The notes beneath the pieces were generated by a model. That model was given only the letters and a program-made list of their open reading frames with translations, was not told where the DNA came from and ran no database searches. A stretch of 64,000 bases of DNA from Pantoea nemavictus. GTDB lineage: Bacteria; Pseudomonadota; Gammaproteobacteria; Enterobacterales; Enterobacteriaceae. Positions 51,680 through 59,290 of this stretch are shown here, piece after piece. The position numbers and the translations under genes are program-made. Where the stretch lies: positions 310,001-374,000 of the forward strand of contig NZ_JBBGZW010000002.1 of NCBI RefSeq assembly GCF_037479095.1, in the 5' to 3' direction. Positions within the stretch are counted from its first letter, which is position 1. Every line of letters starts with the position of its first letter.

Positions 51680-52924
51680 TTAACGCTCACGGAATGCTTC
51701 ACGGGCTTTCATCACCGGTTTCAGCAAGTAGTCAAGGATGGTTTTCTCACCGGTACGAATTTCAACCGTGGCGATCATTCCAGGGATAATCGGCAGTTCC
51801 TTGCCACCTGCGTGCAACGAACTGTTATCCGTCAGGACCATCACGCGGTAATAGGTGTCATCCGGGCGACCCGCAGCGGATTTCTGGTCATCTTTTAAGG
51901 TGTCGGGACTGATAAACTCCACTTTCCCGGTCAGACCGCCATAAATCGCATAGTCGTAGGCAGTGATCTTCACCATCGCCGGTAAGCCAGGACGCAGGAA
52001 GGCGACATCAGAAGGACGGATTTTTCCCTCCACCAGCAGCTGATCTTCCAGTGGAACGATCTCCATGATGTGTTCGCCCGGCTGAATAACGCCGCCGATG
52101 GTATTGACGCGCACATTCTTCACCGTGCCGCGCACCGGAGCACTAATGCTGGTACGGTCGAGCACGTCAGAGCGACCAATCAGGTTTTCCGAGGTTTGCG
52201 ACAGCTCCAGCTCCAGTTTGATTAACTCGGAGTTGGCATCGGCCTGGAAGCGGTTCTTACGCTCCACGATTTGCGACAGCAGATCGTTGGCTGAACGGCG
52301 CATACGCAGCAGCTCGACTTCTGACAGCAATCCGCGTTTCGCTAGCGGTTCGGCCAGCGAGACTTCGCGCATCGAGAGCGCATAGCTACGCTGTAAGGCT
52401 TCAACGCTCTCATCCAGCGCTTTCATACGCGAGTTGTAGGCACGCGTCTCCTGCTGAACCACCGCCGGGTCGGACATCACCTGCTCATCAAACTTCAGCG
52501 GCATTTGGTAAGCTTCAGCACGCAAACGCGTAATGGTGGCTTTCAGGCCAATGACTTTATTCAGCACTTCGCGATAGCTCGATTGCGCACGCGTTGGGTC
52601 AATTTTCAGCAGGATTTGCCCCTGCTCGACGATGCCGCCTTCGCGCACGTTCATCTCCGCCAGGATACCGCCTTCAAGACTCTGAATAACCTGCTCGCGG
52701 CTCTTAGAAATAATGGTGGCGTCGCCGCGCGTGATCTCTTCCACCCTTGCCAGACTGGCCCAGATAATGGCGGAGCTAAAAATAAGCAGAATCATCCACA
52801 GCACCAGGCGCGAGCCCGGCGTGCTCTGTGACATCAGTGATTCCTGGATGTCACTCATAAATTGGGCATCGGCGGCAGAGACCGTTTTCTTCTTTTTGCC
52901 GAAACCGAAACGGAGCCATTTCAT
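51680..52924 (-). CDS. HlyD/LapC-family membrane fusion protein of the type I secretion system
   Basis: A 414-residue periplasmic adaptor. A short cytoplasmic N-terminus (basic GFGKKKKTV) precedes one TM helix (LVLWMILLIFSSAIIWASLA), then lipoyl half-motifs (GGILAEMNVREGGIVEQGQIL and, later, APVRGTVKNVRVNT), a long coiled-coil hairpin, and the MFP domain with the HlyD-type C-terminal signature GMIATVEIRTGEKTILDYLLKP. It links the ABC exporter to the TolC-like channel. It overlaps the ABC gene by 4 bp and the TolC gene follows within 2 bp, so all three make one stoichiometric machine. Confidence 0.95.
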   Translation of the reverse strand: MKWLRFGFGKKKKTVSAADAQFMSDIQESLMSQSTPGSRLVLWMILLIFSSAIIWASLARVEEITRGDATIISKSREQVIQSLEGGILAEMNVREGGIVEQGQILLKIDPTRAQSSYREVLNKVIGLKATITRLRAEAYQMPLKFDEQVMSDPAVVQQETRAYNSRMKALDESVEALQRSYALSMREVSLAEPLAKRGLLSEVELLRMRRSANDLLSQIVERKNRFQADANSELIKLELELSQTSENLIGRSDVLDRTSISAPVRGTVKNVRVNTIGGVIQPGEHIMEIVPLEDQLLVEGKIRPSDVAFLRPGLPAMVKITAYDYAIYGGLTGKVEFISPDTLKDDQKSAAGRPDDTYYRVMVLTDNSSLHAGGKELPIIPGMIATVEIRTGEKTILDYLLKPVMKAREAFRER

Positions 52925-55212
52925 ACTGTCTTCTCCTCAGCTTGCGCCTCTGGGTTCACGGGCTCGTTCGCTGAGGCCTGCGGGGTGGCAACGGCTTTCT
53001 GTTGCGCCCGCGGCTGAGCGTTATCGCCACGCAGGCTCGCCAGAATTTTGTCTTTAGGACCGTCAGCGGCCACCTTGCCGTTTTCGACGATGATGATGCG
53101 ATCAACCAGTGCCAGCAGTGAGGGACGATGTGTCACCACCACCAGCGTCTGTTCCGCCGTGGCACGCTTCAGGTGCTCAAGGAAAATGGCCTCGGTTTGG
53201 TTGTCCATCGCGCTGGTGGGTTCATCAAGCAGCAATACTTTAGGGCGCAATAACAGGGTGCGCGCCAGGGAGACCAGCTGACGCTGCCCACCCGACAAGG
53301 CGTTGCCGTGCTCGCCGACCGGCAGGTTGATCCCGCTTGGATGACGCGCAGCAATTTGATCCAGTCCGGTAAGACGCAGCACACGCAGCAGTTCATTGGA
53401 GGTGGCGTCTGGCTGGCCAATCATCACGTTTTCACGCAGGGTGCCGTAAAACAGACGTGCATCCTGGCCGACGTAGCCCACCGAACGACGCCAGTCCGCA
53501 GGGTCGATCTGGTTAATGTCCAGCCCACCGGCAAATACCTGCCCTTTCACGGGTTGATACAGGCGCGCCATAATGCGCAGCAAGGTCGATTTACCGCTGC
53601 CGATGCGTCCCAGAATCGCCACACGCTCACCCGCTTTAATGTTGAAACCGATACCGGTGAGGATTTCCGGATTAGGGCGCATAGGCGGTGCTGGATAAGA
53701 GAACGCAATCTCTTTCAGCTCAATGTCGCCATTGAGTTCTGGCTCCGGCAGATAGTTCTGCTGTGGGTCACGATCGGTCGGCATATCCATCAGCTTGTTA
53801 AGCGAATCGAGAGCCGCTTTCGCCTGCTGGAAACGCACCGCTAACCCCATTACCTGGCCTAGCGGCGCCGTGGCGCGGCCCGACAACATCACGGTCGCGA
53901 TCAGCGCACCCATGGTCAGCGTGCCATCGGAGATCAGATACACACCAATCACAATCAACAACACGGTCTGGAACTGCTGCAGGAACGTCACGGCACCCAT
54001 CGCGGCGGTAGAAATACGCTTTGATTGCATGCCGCTGGTGGCCTGCATGGCGCTGAAGTTCTGCCAGCGGCGCTGCATGTGGGCTTCACCCGCTACGGCT
54101 TTGAGGGTTTCCATGCCTTCAATCGATTCAATCAACACGCCTTGCTTCAGTGAGGCTTCCTGCAAGTTACTGCGCATGATTTTCTTCAGCGGCCACTGAA
54201 TAATCAGGCTGACCAGGATAATGGTTGGAATCATCATCAACGGCACCCATCCCAGCGGGCCACCGATGGTGAAGATGACGGCAACAAACAGCAGGACAAA
54301 CGGCAAGTCAGAAATTGCTGCCAGAGTTGCAGATGAAACAAAGTCACGTACCGATTCAAACTCACGCAGCTGGTTAGCAAACAGGCCAGATGAGGACGGC
54401 TTATTCTCCATGCGCACCGCCAGAGCCTGGCGGAACAGCACGCTGCCCAAAATCAAATCTGCTTTTTTCCCCGCCACATCAAGCAGGTGCGCACGCACGT
54501 AACGTGTGACAGCTTCAAATACCATCGCTACCACCACGCCAATCGCTAATGACCACAGCGTGACAAACGCCTGGTTTGGAATTACTCGGTCGTAAACGTT
54601 CATGGTGAAGAAGATGCTCGCCAGCGCCAGCACGTTGACGATCACTGCCGCCAATGCAGCGCTGCGATAATAGCGGCGATACACCCACAAGGTGCTGAAC
54701 AACCAATGCTTCTGGTTTTGTGGCAGGTCTTCTGCCACTTGCGGATCCACTTTCGCGGTGGGTTTCACCAGAATGGCGAAACCGGCGTACCACTCCATCA
54801 GCTCTTCATGTGTGATCTCTACCGGTGACATGCTGACTTCCGGCATGATCAACTGGTAGTAAACCGTCATCTTATCTTCTTCGTTTTTGCGACGTTCACG
54901 GCCTAACAACAGCGTCCCGCCCGCGCCTTTGCGAATCAGAATAATCGGCATAACCTGCTCAGGCAGCTCCCACGCCTGACGCTCTACCAGACCGCCGGTC
55001 ATGCCGGCATTTTCCAGCGCCTTGAGTGCCAGCGATGGCGTCAGCAGCGTGCCTTTTGGCAAGCCGGCCATTAAGGCGTCATCACTTTTACCTAAACCGT
55101 AGTAGTGGCAAACCCAGGAGAGGCTTTGCAGTAGTGTGTCGTCAATACGTGTTTGCACGCGCGCAGTGGCTTGCAATTCAGATTGTTGCTCTGTCAGCGA
55201 ATTCGCATCCAT
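52921..55212 (-). CDS. Type I secretion ABC exporter, LapB-like with C39-like domain
   Basis: A 763-residue exporter ATPase. The N-terminal 150 residues form a C39-like domain that lacks the peptidase Cys (TLLQSLSWVCHYYGLGKSDD), as in LapB and RTX-type exporters, where it holds unfolded substrate. Six TM helices span about 170-440. The nucleotide-binding domain has Walker A GRIGSGKST, signature LSGGQRQ, Walker B VLLLDEPTSAMD and switch His in VVTHRP. The tail after LRGDNAQ is Gln/Ala-rich. It begins the secretion operon; the palindrome at 55311-55324 lies about 100 bp upstream. LapB-type exporters move large repetitive adhesins, but no such adhesin gene is in the window. Confidence 0.95.
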   Translation of the reverse strand: MDANSLTEQQSELQATARVQTRIDDTLLQSLSWVCHYYGLGKSDDALMAGLPKGTLLTPSLALKALENAGMTGGLVERQAWELPEQVMPIILIRKGAGGTLLLGRERRKNEEDKMTVYYQLIMPEVSMSPVEITHEELMEWYAGFAILVKPTAKVDPQVAEDLPQNQKHWLFSTLWVYRRYYRSAALAAVIVNVLALASIFFTMNVYDRVIPNQAFVTLWSLAIGVVVAMVFEAVTRYVRAHLLDVAGKKADLILGSVLFRQALAVRMENKPSSSGLFANQLREFESVRDFVSSATLAAISDLPFVLLFVAVIFTIGGPLGWVPLMMIPTIILVSLIIQWPLKKIMRSNLQEASLKQGVLIESIEGMETLKAVAGEAHMQRRWQNFSAMQATSGMQSKRISTAAMGAVTFLQQFQTVLLIVIGVYLISDGTLTMGALIATVMLSGRATAPLGQVMGLAVRFQQAKAALDSLNKLMDMPTDRDPQQNYLPEPELNGDIELKEIAFSYPAPPMRPNPEILTGIGFNIKAGERVAILGRIGSGKSTLLRIMARLYQPVKGQVFAGGLDINQIDPADWRRSVGYVGQDARLFYGTLRENVMIGQPDATSNELLRVLRLTGLDQIAARHPSGINLPVGEHGNALSGGQRQLVSLARTLLLRPKVLLLDEPTSAMDNQTEAIFLEHLKRATAEQTLVVVTHRPSLLALVDRIIIVENGKVAADGPKDKILASLRGDNAQPRAQQKAVATPQASANEPVNPEAQAEEKTV

Positions 55213-55310
55213 TTCAGCATCTCAGTCGGTGTGTCGTTGGTGGCAATTCTTCGTGCAGGAATATTCCTGCGATTTGAGAAAATTCTGACAGACGGGAGGG
55301 AGGGGAGATA

Positions 55311-55324
55311 CAAGCCGGGTCTTG
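55311..55324. promoter_or_regulatory. Cluster palindrome, site A (upstream of the secretion operon)
   Basis: CAAGCCGGGTCTTG, a copy of CAAGAC-N2-GTCTTG with one mismatch, 99 bp upstream of the ABC exporter start. It differs from site B by a single base. Confidence 0.7.
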
Positions 55325-55411
55325 GTTGCTTTAAGGTTTCAGGCACAGAAATAAGAAATTTCTTTTTCTTTTAGGATTAAGATGATTGGAAAAAAGATCG
55401 ATATGGCAAAA

Positions 55412-55450
55412 AACCCAATAAACCTTAATCTAATTAGGGTTTATTGGGTT
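55412..55450 (-). terminator. Intrinsic terminator of the small exported protein gene
   Basis: AACCCAATAAACC and GGTTTATTGGGTT form a perfect 13-bp stem with a 13-base loop. On the minus strand it ends in GGGTTTTTTG. It separates the secretion operon from the genes upstream on the same strand. Confidence 0.9.
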
Positions 55451-55465
55451 GATATGAAGTAACAA

Positions 55466-55972
55466 TTAAGGCGCGACAACGCCCTTGTGACAAACCTGAA
55501 TGGTAGATGCGCGCGAAAGTAAATGGATACTTTTATCCAGTCCACTTAATTCATTAAGCGCCATTGACGCGGGTTTAATAACCGAGCGACCGTTAATTTC
55601 ACTGTCTACGCGCAGATATACCGTTTCACCTTGCGCCAGTTGATATTCGCCAGTCAACGCTTCCTTGCCTAAATAGTGCGGCGCTTCCTTTGTCCAGGCA
55701 CTGATAAAGTGTTCCCCTGGCGTCAGGCAAAATACCACATAGCTGTTTGGCTGCAGCGAGGCGTGATATTCACCGTTCACATATAAATTAGCCGTTCCCT
55801 CAGTAAAACGATCGTCTTTACGATAATAAACGATGCGCGCCTGATCCTGACCAAGCTCACTTTGTACGAAGGCTGATTCAATGGTTGAGGCATTTTCTGG
55901 GGTGGGGTGAATTGCAAAACCATTTTTCATCCACAGCATGAAAAGGGTCAGAAGAAAAATTCTTTTTGTCAT
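55466..55972 (-). CDS. Exported DUF2846-like small protein, paralogue of the 270-residue neighbour
   Basis: A 168-residue protein with a signal peptide (MTKRIFLLTLFMLWMKNGFA). The core matches the neighbour at 57478-58290: both have an N-terminal YYR/FYR strand, then ANLYVNGEYHASLQPNSYVVFCLTPGEHFISA here against ANIYINGKMHTSLLPGG and FCVQPGTHH there, then a YLRVD strand and IHLLSRAST with a Cys near the end. This layout, small Tyr/Gly-rich strands around 'V-N-G' and 'P-G-x-H', is that of the DUF2846 type, though I name it with reserve. Two conserved Cys may form a disulfide. It has no OmpA part. It lies 41 bp after the Ig-module gene and ends at a strong terminator. Confidence 0.8.
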   Translation of the reverse strand: MTKRIFLLTLFMLWMKNGFAIHPTPENASTIESAFVQSELGQDQARIVYYRKDDRFTEGTANLYVNGEYHASLQPNSYVVFCLTPGEHFISAWTKEAPHYLGKEALTGEYQLAQGETVYLRVDSEINGRSVIKPASMALNELSGLDKSIHLLSRASTIQVCHKGVVAP

Positions 55973-55981
55973 CGGAGTTTT

Positions 55982-56005
55982 GCGGGTATTGATTAAAATA
56001 CCCGC
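55982..56005 (-). terminator. Hairpin between two genes of the cluster
   Basis: GCGGGTAT and ATACCCGC form an 8-bp stem with an 8-base loop just after the Ig-module gene and before the small exported gene. It has no T-run, so it could act as an RNA-processing or attenuation point. Confidence 0.4.
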
Positions 56006-56013
56006 CTTCCATC

Positions 56014-57300
56014 TTAATAGGTATTATCTGAGAGTCGGTTATCCTGCAGCGGCTCGAGCGGATTAGCCACAAAGCTGGCGACATCACCCAACTGCGTCAG
56101 CATCAATGTCTCTTCCTCTTCCCACAGCGTGATGCCGCCTTGTGGATGAATCAACATTTGCAGGCTTATTTCATCCAGTGGTGGCGACAGCTCCAGCGGC
56201 ATTTCGTCTAAGAACAGATCTGATTCACCCACTGGCAGCAATTCACTGAGACCAAAAGCAAAGTCAACTTTAGCTGGCTGAATAACCGGTTCAACCGGCG
56301 TCAGATTAATCGGTGAAGCGGTGTCAATTAACGGCACGGTGGTGATGAGCGGAACCGCGCTGACCAAGTCCGACAGACTTACATCATCGCTCTCCACGGG
56401 TTTGGCCTGAACCACGACCAGTCGAATCGGTTCTGCCGCGATTTCACGTACACCTTGGGTGTCAGTGGTAAACAGCCGGAACTCATAATCCCCTTCCGCC
56501 AGTGGTTTTTGTAGTTGAATAAACCAGTTACCGCTGGCATCTACCACGCTGCTGCCCATCACTTCACCATGCTGGTTAAGGACTTCAACCAGCGTTGCAG
56601 GTGCGGCTTTCCCGGCGAACGTCAAACGATCTTCATCAGATAGCGTGGCATCCAGCAGAGATTCCTGACGCTGATTGAGCACTTCAAAGCTGAAGTTGCT
56701 GGCGTCATTCAGCGATGAATCAATCACCGCTTCGTCTAACAGTTCAAGTTCACTGGCAGCCAGTTCGAGCTGGGTGAAACCGGCATCTGCTCTCTGTGAC
56801 TCGGCCTGCATATTTAACGGGATATTTTCAATCTCAGATACGATCTCGTGCAGAGTTTCCGTTGCGAGAAAAACGTCGCTCTCTTCAGATTCAGCTTTAG
56901 ACGTCTGCGGCTCTTTTGGCTGCGCAACTTCTGTATCAGCAGCGATGGCCGCCCACTGGTCTACCAGCTCGACTTTAGTGACTGCCGCGGCGGCTTTCGC
57001 ACTCGCCATCACCATTTCATAACTACTTTCACGGTCCATTGCCGCCATGCCGCCAAGCGCCAATAACGAAGCGGCGGAGCCGTGCACCAACATGCCATGC
57101 AACGTCATTACGCCGTTAGCCTGGTTTAAGGACTGCATCAATTGCCCGCCTTCGGACCATGCATGGCTGCGCACATCAACATTCTGCCAATCATGGGCTT
57201 TGAACTTATCAGTGCGATCTGTAGACAAGTTTTGCTGTATCAGGTTGGACAACCACGCAGTCGGGGCGGTGCCAGCCAGGGTAGGAGTAAATAATTTCAT
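56014..57300 (-). CDS. Uncharacterised acidic protein with one bacterial Ig-like (Bap-type) module
   Basis: A 428-residue protein that I cannot assign to a family. ATG 57300 (MKLFTPTLAG) follows GAGG. There is no classical signal peptide. The middle is very acidic; a segment around residues 230-300 (LVEVLNQHGEVMGSSVVDAS, then GNWFIQLQKPLAEGDYEFRL) matches the Ig-like repeats of Bap/BapA adhesins. The C-terminus is acidic with scattered aromatic residues (ITLWEEEETLMLTQ, then DNRLSDNTY) but no RTX nonapeptides. It lies between exported genes and next to a LapB-type secretion operon, so it may be the cargo, an accessory of the cargo, or the remnant of a larger adhesin. A cluster palindrome lies 124 bp upstream. 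Confidence 0.75.
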   Translation of the reverse strand: MKLFTPTLAGTAPTAWLSNLIQQNLSTDRTDKFKAHDWQNVDVRSHAWSEGGQLMQSLNQANGVMTLHGMLVHGSAASLLALGGMAAMDRESSYEMVMASAKAAAAVTKVELVDQWAAIAADTEVAQPKEPQTSKAESEESDVFLATETLHEIVSEIENIPLNMQAESQRADAGFTQLELAASELELLDEAVIDSSLNDASNFSFEVLNQRQESLLDATLSDEDRLTFAGKAAPATLVEVLNQHGEVMGSSVVDASGNWFIQLQKPLAEGDYEFRLFTTDTQGVREIAAEPIRLVVVQAKPVESDDVSLSDLVSAVPLITTVPLIDTASPINLTPVEPVIQPAKVDFAFGLSELLPVGESDLFLDEMPLELSPPLDEISLQMLIHPQGGITLWEEEETLMLTQLGDVASFVANPLEPLQDNRLSDNTY

Positions 57301-57423
57301 TGTGAATATCCTCATTCGCCGCAGAAGTTGCAGTTTTCTTCACATCAGAATTGCTGAAAGACGGGCTGCACTCGCTGTCCCGCCATATCAGACAATTCTG
57401 GTGTTCTGGCGATAACTTCACCA

Positions 57424-57437
57424 CAAGCCAGGTCTTG
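57424..57437. promoter_or_regulatory. Cluster palindrome, site B (upstream of the Ig-module gene)
   Basis: CAAGCCAGGTCTTG, one mismatch to CAAGAC-N2-GTCTTG, 124 bp upstream of the ATG at 57300 and within the 177-bp gap after the OmpA-like gene. Confidence 0.7.
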
Positions 57438-57477
57438 ATTGTGCCGATTGTGTTATCGCGGATATTGCCAACTGAAA

Positions 57478-58290
57478 TTAATTGACCTGCAGAACAAAGA
57501 CGTTTTGCTGCGGCAGCGCATTGCGCACGAAGGTGATGCTGTCGGGAGAGATAGCGGCATCGATAAGCGCCTGACGGAACTGCGCTTCACGCTGCTGTTG
57601 CGCGGGCCGGGTGCTACCTGGATCGACCATATTGACTTGCAGCTGATTGATCCACGCGTGGTCCTGGCGGATTTGCACCACTAAATCGGCGATGGCTTCG
57701 CGTCCCTGCTGCGACAAAGTGGTGTCAGATAAGAACAGCGATTGGCTGGGTAACAGATAATCTACCCTGGGCTGCGTCAAGGCATAATCAAAGGCACAGG
57801 GCAGCGCGGACGTGGCGCGGGACAGCAAATGCGCCTGGCGACGCGTCTGTTTTAACTCATCTTCCCCTAACGCAGATTTGACCGATTTAGGCGGTTCATG
57901 CATCAAGGTATGCTCATCTACCCGCAAGAAATAGGTGCGTCCGGGCTTCATGGTGGTCACAAACTGGCTTTTATCCTCTCCCGTGGCAGGTAAAAACCGC
58001 CCTAACCTTACGCCAAGATGGTGAGTGCCGGGTTGTACACAGAAAGAGGTGTAACCGCCGGGCAATAAGCTGGTGTGCATTTTTCCATTGATATAGATAT
58101 TTGCTCCACCACTGGCGGTGACAAGAGCATTCTGCCGGTAAAATACCACCTGGCTCAGGGCTTGCGTCACCGGTTGATGTTTCCGATAAGCCTCACCAAA
58201 AGGATTGGTTGAAACAGTCGAGGCAATAACCGAAGGTACAACGGCAGCAAACAGCAGCGAGCCAATCACCAGACGCTTAGCAGCAGGCAT
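57478..58290 (-). CDS. Exported DUF2846-like protein with OmpA-like C-terminal domain
   Basis: A 270-residue periplasmic protein with a signal peptide (MPAAKRLVIGSLLFAAVVPSVIAS). Residues about 45-160 are the same domain as the 168-residue neighbour. Residues about 165-270 form an OmpA-like domain: LPSQSLFLSDTTLSQQGREA, then the strand-helix pattern ending QREAQFRQALIDAAISPDSI. This domain normally holds peptidoglycan, but the strict ligand pair is not obvious here. OmpA-like proteins accompany many adhesin-exporting type I systems. It is transcribed on the minus strand between the lipoprotein gene and the Ig-module gene. Confidence 0.82.
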   Translation of the reverse strand: MPAAKRLVIGSLLFAAVVPSVIASTVSTNPFGEAYRKHQPVTQALSQVVFYRQNALVTASGGANIYINGKMHTSLLPGGYTSFCVQPGTHHLGVRLGRFLPATGEDKSQFVTTMKPGRTYFLRVDEHTLMHEPPKSVKSALGEDELKQTRRQAHLLSRATSALPCAFDYALTQPRVDYLLPSQSLFLSDTTLSQQGREAIADLVVQIRQDHAWINQLQVNMVDPGSTRPAQQQREAQFRQALIDAAISPDSITFVRNALPQQNVFVLQVN

Positions 58291-58429
58291 TTTAGATTTC
58301 CCTGGAAATGTCTAAATAGAGCGGCAGCATACCGCCACCTTCTACAACGTTTTAATTGCCGCCAGCCTAGGTAAATTGAGTTTTTATTGGAACAAGATGT
58401 ATCCCGGTTTTAAAACCCGATAAAACCAT

Positions 58430-58458
58430 AAACCCCGTTCTTTTGCTGAACAGGGTTT
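58430..58458 (-). terminator. Terminator of the lipoprotein gene
   Basis: AAACCCTGTTC and GAACGGGGTTT (minus strand) form an 11-bp stem with one G-T pair and a 7-base loop, followed by ATGGTTTTATCGGGTTTT. It lies 15 bp after the lipoprotein stop. Confidence 0.75.
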
Positions 58459-58473
58459 AAATGATGATGTTCT

Positions 58474-58875
58474 TTAAGCTGCCTTAATAATGCTGGTCGC
58501 CAGCTCGCTTTTTACCCGGAAGCACACATCGCGAATAGCAAATTGATATTTAGGCATCGCCAAATCATTTACATCACTGCTGATACCATTTTTAACTTCG
58601 AGGTACTTTTTCAATTGGCCAGCGGTTCTATCAAACTCATTTTTAAATTGCTGATGTTTAGCCACGTTATAGGTCTGCAGTGCATCCAGTTCTTTACGGC
58701 ACTGCATAATACGCGAGGCGTAATCCTGGGTCTGAGATTCGGCAGCAGAAACACGTAAAGGTTGTGCCGGGGCCGTTACCACGGATTTTACTTCAGGTGC
58801 AGGAGTCGATTTATTGGCTGCCACGCAACCGGACAGTAATAAAGCGGCGCTAATGGCAGTGACGATACTTTTCAT
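58474..58875 (-). CDS. Small outer-membrane lipoprotein, unknown function
   Basis: A 133-residue lipoprotein. The signal is MKSIVTAISAALLLSGCVAA with lipobox LLSGC; Cys17 is the lipid-anchored residue and +2 is Val, so outer-membrane sorting is expected. The mature protein has a flexible Pro/Ser-rich part and then a helical region (YASRIMQCRKELDALQTYNV) with two further Cys. I use ATG 58875 with AGGG upstream; an in-frame ATG 14 codons earlier would mask the signal. It is divergent from kinase 2 and carries a cluster palindrome 100 bp upstream. I do not recognise the family. Confidence 0.82.
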   Translation of the reverse strand: MKSIVTAISAALLLSGCVAANKSTPAPEVKSVVTAPAQPLRVSAAESQTQDYASRIMQCRKELDALQTYNVAKHQQFKNEFDRTAGQLKKYLEVKNGISSDVNDLAMPKYQFAIRDVCFRVKSELATSIIKAA

Positions 58876-58974
58876 TTTAAACCCTATGTTGAGATAGAAA
58901 TATCGCAACTGACTCATTGGTTAGACGCGATATCGGATGCGGCAGATAGTAGGAATTTTCTTACATATCGGATA

Positions 58975-58988
58975 CAAGACTCATCTTG
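58975..58988. promoter_or_regulatory. Cluster palindrome, site C (upstream of the lipoprotein gene)
   Basis: CAAGACTCATCTTG, one mismatch to CAAGAC-N2-GTCTTG, 100 bp upstream of the lipoprotein ATG at 58875. Confidence 0.7.
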
Positions 58989-59131
58989 GTTTATTTCGGG
59001 CGCGGTGTTTTGCCGCTTTTAGCAAGCAAAATGTCACCTGAACACGCTGTCAGTGACGCTTATCTGCCAATAAGGAAATTAGCGCTAAATGAATATTGCT
59101 GCGTGATTTGATGGCACGCGCTGATTATCGG

Positions 59132-59145
59132 CAAGACGTGTCTTG
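59132..59145. promoter_or_regulatory. Cluster palindrome, site D (upstream of kinase 2), perfect copy
   Basis: CAAGACGTGTCTTG matches the consensus fully, and the symmetry extends to G...C on both sides (59131-59146). It lies 146 bp upstream of the kinase ATG at 59291. Confidence 0.75.
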
Positions 59146-59290
59146 CATTGATTCATAACCATGATATTTCTTCGTCGGGCATCCAGGAAAAAGCTACACT
59201 TCCCGCCTATCTTTACGCTTAACAGCAACCTGATCCCTCCGTTAACCTGCGGTGATCTACGCAAATTTTCCTACAGGACCACACGTTTTT

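Larger units (their letters stand above)
58876..59290. other. Divergent control region between the lipoprotein gene and kinase 2
   Basis: A 415-bp AT-rich spacer with two copies of the cluster palindrome, at 58975-58988 and 59132-59145. The first is 100 bp from the lipoprotein start, the second 146 bp from the kinase start. No gene is evident in it. Confidence 0.7.

Noticed and set aside
51175-51789. Long plus-strand frames opposite the TolC-like gene
   Set aside because: They mirror the Pro/Ala-rich codons of the real gene (GGC/GCC repeats read as Gly/Ala), and no ribosome site or family match is seen.
55402-55458. 19-codon frame ATGGCAAAAAACCC...
   Set aside because: It coincides with the terminator stem-loop and has no ribosome site.
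58393-58406. CAAGATGTATCCCG as a sixth cluster palindrome
   Set aside because: It has four mismatches to CAAGAC-N2-GTCTTG. Its place about 100 bp before the OmpA-like gene is suggestive, but sequence alone does not justify a call.
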